Assembly (NCBI GenBank): GCA_037954665.1
Contig: JBBMOL010000196.1
Location: forward strand, 868,001-932,000
DNA from: Laguncularia racemosa
Taxonomy: Eukaryota; Streptophyta; Magnoliopsida; Myrtales; Combretaceae
Reading direction: 5' to 3'
DNA length: 64,000 bases
In this document: in pieces, positions 60,343 to 64,000 of the stretch
How the letters are laid out: every line of letters starts with the position of its first letter
Position numbering within the stretch: position 1 is the first letter of the stretch
Notes under the pieces: model-generated
Databases searched by the model: none
The model's input: only the letters and a program-made list of their open reading frames with translations
Told to the model about the DNA's origin: nothing
Program-made: the position numbers and the translations under genes

Positions 60343-61142
60343 TGATATGATTCCAAAAGCTAAGATACGAGCATCAAAGAAAACAAAGTCAATCCGAGCT
60401 CTAGGTGGCAGTATAGGGTCCAAAAAAGGTGGACATAAGCATCGAGAGGACCTAAGGTGAAGTTCGGCTAGCCTTAAGCCGGCCTTGAATAAAGGCCGAC
60501 CGAGTTAACTTCAAGGCCGCCGGCCTTGGTGCTGGCCTAAATGTAGGTTACCGGCCTTGGTGCCGGCCTAAATGTAGGCCGCTGGCCTTTGGTGCCGGCC
60601 TAAATGTAGGCCGTCGGCCTTTGGTGCCAGCTTATCTATTTAGGCCACCGGCCTTTGGCCGGCCTTGAATGGCCTTGCACAATTTCTTGTAGGATGATAT
60701 AAATAGTTTTCCTTAAGGTTTTTTTCGAGACAGATGTTATTTTAGTTGAAAACAAAAACACTTTGAGTGTATGTGTGAGTCCTCTTTAGAGATTCTTGAA
60801 TATTGAGAATTGATCTCACTTTATTCTTGTTGTTCTTATCAAATTCTTGGTTCCTATAGAATTTGTGGCGAGCATTGTTATTGAATTCTTGAAATTCTTT
60901 AACCTTAGTGATTGATTTATAGAACGTGGTCTCTATCGTTCTATGATTTGATTGCGAATTAGTTTAATTTTATCAATCTTGGCGTCTATAGATTGGTAAT
61001 TTTATCCATATCATTTGATTTTACTTTATTAATACCAAAATCTAGAAAACCCTAAAATTATTATTGACGATTTGATTTTTGTGAAAAGGATTCGATTCAA
61101 TTTCGTATCATTTGGTATTAGAGCATTTCCAAATTCATATCA
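60343..61142 (+). repeat. 5' LTR of TR-GAG copy 2
   Basis: Starts TGATATGATTCC. Contains a GGCC-rich minisatellite of about four to five 31-33 bp units (60505-60670), a TATA box (60692-60705) and, at its 3' end, an extra 32 bp (61111-61142) that contains TTTGGTATTAGAGC, a copy of the primer-site region. Confidence 0.87.
60505..60670 (+). repeat. GGCC-rich LTR minisatellite
   Basis: Units of the type GGCC.TTGGTGCCGGCC followed by TAAATGTAGGCCG. About four to five units here, about 1.5 in the partner LTR (63303-63355), about two in each LTR of copy 1. GGCCGGCC palindromes stand out in an AT-rich setting. Confidence 0.8.
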
Positions 61143-61509
61143 TTTGGTATTAGAGCTAAGGAGAATCGGCGCGGGTTAAATCAAAGCGAAGGTTGGTGGA
61201 TTTGTGAATCGACGCTGGTTGAATCGGTAAGGCTGTTGAATCTCAATTCAATTGTAGTTTTAATTCACTACTGCCATTGGTTGAAAAAAAAATTGGGAAT
61301 TTATTTTGATAAGTATTGCTGTGAATTCAATTGTTGGGTGTCGAATTGCTGTGAATTGGTGTTTTAGGCTATTGTTGAGAATTGGGGTTTTGTGAATATC
61401 TTTGTTGAATTCAATTGTTGGGTGTTGAATTGCTGTAAATTGGTGTTTGGGGTTGTTGTTGAGAATTGGGTTTTTGTGAATATCTTCGCTGAAATTTTGA
61501 TTGGTAGAG

Positions 61510-62580
61510 ATGTCGTCGCGTAAAAGTGTTCATAACAACAACAATGGGAATGATGCTGATAATGGGGGTGAGGTTATGACTAAGGCCGAGTTCAATCAAA
61601 TCCAGGAAAATATTAGATTGATTATGGAGAGATTGGAGGTTAGGGATAGAAGAAGCCATAGTGGTGTAGGAATTAGGAGGAGACATTCTAGTGATGATTC
61701 TGATGCTCGTAGTGAAAGGAGTAGGAGAGGAAACAATGATGATAGGCATAAGGAGATTGAAAACATAAAGCTGAAAATTCTACCTTTCACTAGTAGTAGT
61801 AAACCAGAGGAATACATAGACTGGGTGCCATAGGTTGAGAAGGTGTTTGACTGTGATGAATGGGATGAGCACATGAAGGTGAAGATGACGTTTTTAGCAT
61901 TCTCTGAATATGCTAGTCTGTGGTGGGATAAATTACAAATTGAGAGACATAGGGTGGATGAGGAGAAAGTACGTTCATGGGCTTTGATGAAAAGGTTGAT
62001 GAGAAGCAAATTTATGCTAGATTACTATAAACAAGAGATGCTGATGGACTTGCAATCCTTGAGGTAGGGTAAGAAAAGCATAGAAGAGTATGTGAAGGAG
62101 TTTAAGACACTAATGGTAAGGTGTGATATTAGGGAATCATCAGATGAATCCATAGTTCGTTTCATCAATGGGTTGAAGATGGACGTTGCCAATGTAGTGG
62201 AACTCCAACATTATCAGACTCTTGAGGATGTGATTAAATTAGCCAGTCGGGTTGAGCGGGCATCAGCGTAGGCGAGATTAGAAATGGCGAGATCAGAAAT
62301 CATATCACCACCATAAGTCAGATGATGGTGAGAGGGAGAAGGAAAGGAAGGAAAAGGGAAAAGCAATCGCTAGTGAGGCTGTTGACCAAACACAACAAAA
62401 GAAGAGCAGGGATATCAAATGTTTTAAGTGTTTAGGACTTGGCCATATTGCTTCTCAATGTCCTAATAAAAGGGTTATGGTCATAAAGGGTGACAAAGTT
62501 GAGAGTGAGGAAGAAGAATAGAAGGGTACTGAGGCAAAAGAGGAAGATGAAGACATTATAGCACATCCAGTACAGGGAGA
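61510..62580 (+). pseudogene. gag of TR-GAG copy 2, broken
   Basis: Very close to the gag of copy 1 but with stops: TAG after WVP (61831-61833), TAG inside LQSLR.GKK (62065-62067) and a disrupted stretch near 62255-62300. The zinc knuckle is intact here (CFKCLGLGHIASQC, about 62420-62465). The start ATG at 61510 corresponds to that of copy 1. Confidence 0.85.
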
Positions 62581-63132
62581 CTTGTTAATTGTTAAGCAGG
62601 ATGAAGCTGTTCCTAATCAGAGAGCCAATTTATTTCATATTCAAGGCATGGTGTAGGGGAAGACTTGTTTGATTGTGGTTGACACAGGCAGTTGCACTAA
62701 TGTTGCTTCAGTAAGCTAGGTTACTAAGTTGGGTTTACAGGTGGAGCAGCATCCGAGACCTTATGCACTTCATTGGTTGAGTCCATAGGGAGCTATTCAT
62801 GTACACAAATAGGTTCGTGTTCGTGTTCCATTATTTATTGGTGATTATACTGATGAGATTGTTTATGATGTAGTTCCCATGGAAGCTACACATTTGATCC
62901 TTGGAAGACCTTGGCAGTATGACCTCAGAGCCAAGTATGATGGATACACCAAGGAGTATACCATTCAGCAACAGGATAAGGCATACAAGCTTCTTCCTAT
63001 GAGTCTAATTGAGGTACAACAAACAAGGCTGATTTGCCTTATGAAGCTCAAGGGAAAGAGGAGTCTGTTTATGTGGTCCAGTAAGATGGATGAAACAGAT
63101 TCGAGGTTGAATCTTTTTCAACATGGAGGGAA
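62581..63132 (+). pseudogene. Protease of TR-GAG copy 2, broken
   Basis: The active-site motif is intact (VDTGSCTNVA, about 62680-62708) but TAG stops occur before and after it. From 62879 the frame is open: LILGRPWQYDLRAKYDG, as in proteases of CRM/Reina-like chromoviruses, to LFQHGGN next to the polypurine tract. The frame runs into the LTR at 63133 with no RT segment. Confidence 0.8.
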
Positions 63133-63824
63133 TGATACGATTCTAAGAGCTAAGATACGAGCACCAAAGAAAACAAAGTCAATCCGAGCTCTAGGTGATA
63201 GTACGGGGTCCAAAAAAGGAGGACATAAGCATCGGGAGGACACAAGGCGAAGTTTGGCCAGCCTTAAGTTGGCCTTGAATAAAGGCCGGCCGAGTTAACT
63301 TCAAGGCCGCTAGCTTTGGTGCCGACCTAAATGTAGGCTGCTGGCCTTTGGTGCCCTCGCACATTTTTTTTTAGGATGATATAAATAGTCGTCCTTAGGG
63401 TTTTTTTCGAGACGGATGTTATTTTGGTTGAAAACAAAAACACTTTGAGTGTGTGTGTGAATCCTCTTTGGAGATTCTTGAATATTAAGAATTGATTTCA
63501 CTTTATTCTTGTTGTTCTTATCAAATTCTTGGTTTTTATAGAATTTGTGGCGAGCATTGTTATTGAATTCTTGGAATTCTTTAACCTTAGTGATTGATTT
63601 ATAGAACGTGGTCTCTATCATTCTATGATTTGATTGCGAATTAGTTTAATTTTATCAATCTTGGCATCTATAGATTGGTAATTTTATCCATATACTTTGA
63701 TTTTACTTTATTAGTACCAAAATCCAGAAAACCCTAAAATTGTTATTGACGATTTGATTTGTGTGAAAAGGATTCGATTCAATTCAGTCTCATTTGGTAT
63801 TAGAGCATTTCCAAAATCGTATCA
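63133..63824 (+). repeat. 3' LTR of TR-GAG copy 2
   Basis: Starts TGATACGATTCT; TATA box at 63375-63388; ends with the same 32-bp extension (63793-63824) as the 5' LTR. Confidence 0.87.
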
Positions 63825-64000
63825 ATTACCATAGCTACTTCTTCTCACTAAAATCACATAGTGCATAACACTAAGCAAAATGGCCTACTAAGGAGCCATC
63901 ATGTAAACATGCTTCCAAGTGAATAAACTAATAACTTTCCACCACTTTTACTCTTAAATCCACTCTCCACCATAGAGCAAGCCCACCACTTCATCCTTTT
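63825..64000 (-). pseudogene. LINE endonuclease remnant, part upstream of TR-GAG copy 2
   Basis: Joins across the insertion to 60342. The minus-strand frames give VGLLYGGEWI and then pieces leading to the GPWLCLGDFNE block at 60306-60270, as expected for an L1-type apurinic endonuclease domain. It continues beyond the window. Confidence 0.55.

Larger units (their letters stand above)
60343..63824 (+). mobile_element. TR-GAG-type LTR retrotransposon, copy 2
   Basis: LTRs 60343-61142 (800 bp) and 63133-63824 (692 bp), internal part 1990 bp: primer site TGGTATTAGAGC (from 61145, one mismatch), gag, protease, polypurine tract (ATGGAGGGAA, to 63132). Flanking 5-bp repeats ATTAT (60338-60342) and ATTAC (63825-63829) are a target duplication with one transition. 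Like copy 1 it lacks RT, RNase H and integrase. It interrupts the LINE endonuclease region. Confidence 0.87.
52859..64000 (-). mobile_element. Decayed L1-type LINE, split by two nested LTR elements and cut by the window edge
   Basis: LINE pieces occur in the right order on the minus strand: endonuclease (63825-64000 and 60100-60342), pre-RT linker and RT (59700-58000), zf-RVT (57670-57450), RNase H (53440-53050) and a poly-A tail seen as poly-T at 52859-52879. The pieces are interrupted by LTR elements at 53628-56977 and 60343-63824. Without these insertions about 4.3 kb of LINE remains. Stops and frameshifts are frequent throughout, so it is long dead. Confidence 0.82.

Noticed and set aside
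61411..62009. Minus-strand frames over TR-GAG copy 2
   Set aside because: Antisense of gag.

Overview
This window is nuclear DNA from a flowering plant, most likely a eudicot. It is strongly AT-rich and dominated by transposable elements. The pointers are tRNA-iMet-primed Ty3/gypsy elements, L1-type LINE remnants, and one intact-looking wall-associated receptor kinase gene with plant-type introns. I cannot name the species.

Layout. 1-9562: a Ty3/gypsy chromovirus of the Tekay/Del type on the minus strand, with 2.9 kb LTRs; the left LTR is cut by the window edge. Its pol is one frame broken by three stop codons, and a 361-bp intron-like segment separates gag from protease. 9563-23710: a mosaic of old repeats (CACGG-rich palindromic repeats, an LTR-like family seen again at 27.3-28.6 kb, a SINE-like piece, a MITE, a LINE fragment, a copia RNase H fragment, and two copies of another LTR-like family). 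23780-25800: a pyrimidine tract, a degenerate triplet region and a 1.1-kb GT-rich minisatellite. 25800-35447: mostly non-genic DNA.

35448-38776 (minus): the only convincing host gene, a wall-associated kinase-like receptor in three exons (714 aa). 39145-50285: eleven tandem copies of a 0.87-0.96 kb satellite that starts about 370 bp upstream of that gene's start codon. Almost every monomer carries a 15-bp-stem inverted repeat and a tRNA-like B box. One monomer is split by a foreign insertion flanked by a 6-bp repeat.

52859-64000: a decayed L1-type LINE on the minus strand (endonuclease, RT, zinc knuckle, RNase H and poly-A still traceable), split by two copies of a short LTR element. Both copies carry only gag and protease between ~700-bp LTRs and lack RT, RNase H and integrase in the same way. 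They look like a non-autonomous TR-GAG-type family. In one copy both LTRs end with a captured primer-binding-site segment.

No element here looks autonomous today. The most unusual signals are the TR-GAG pair with its LTR extension, the satellite with its hairpin and Pol III-like box, and the intron-like segment in the Tekay element.
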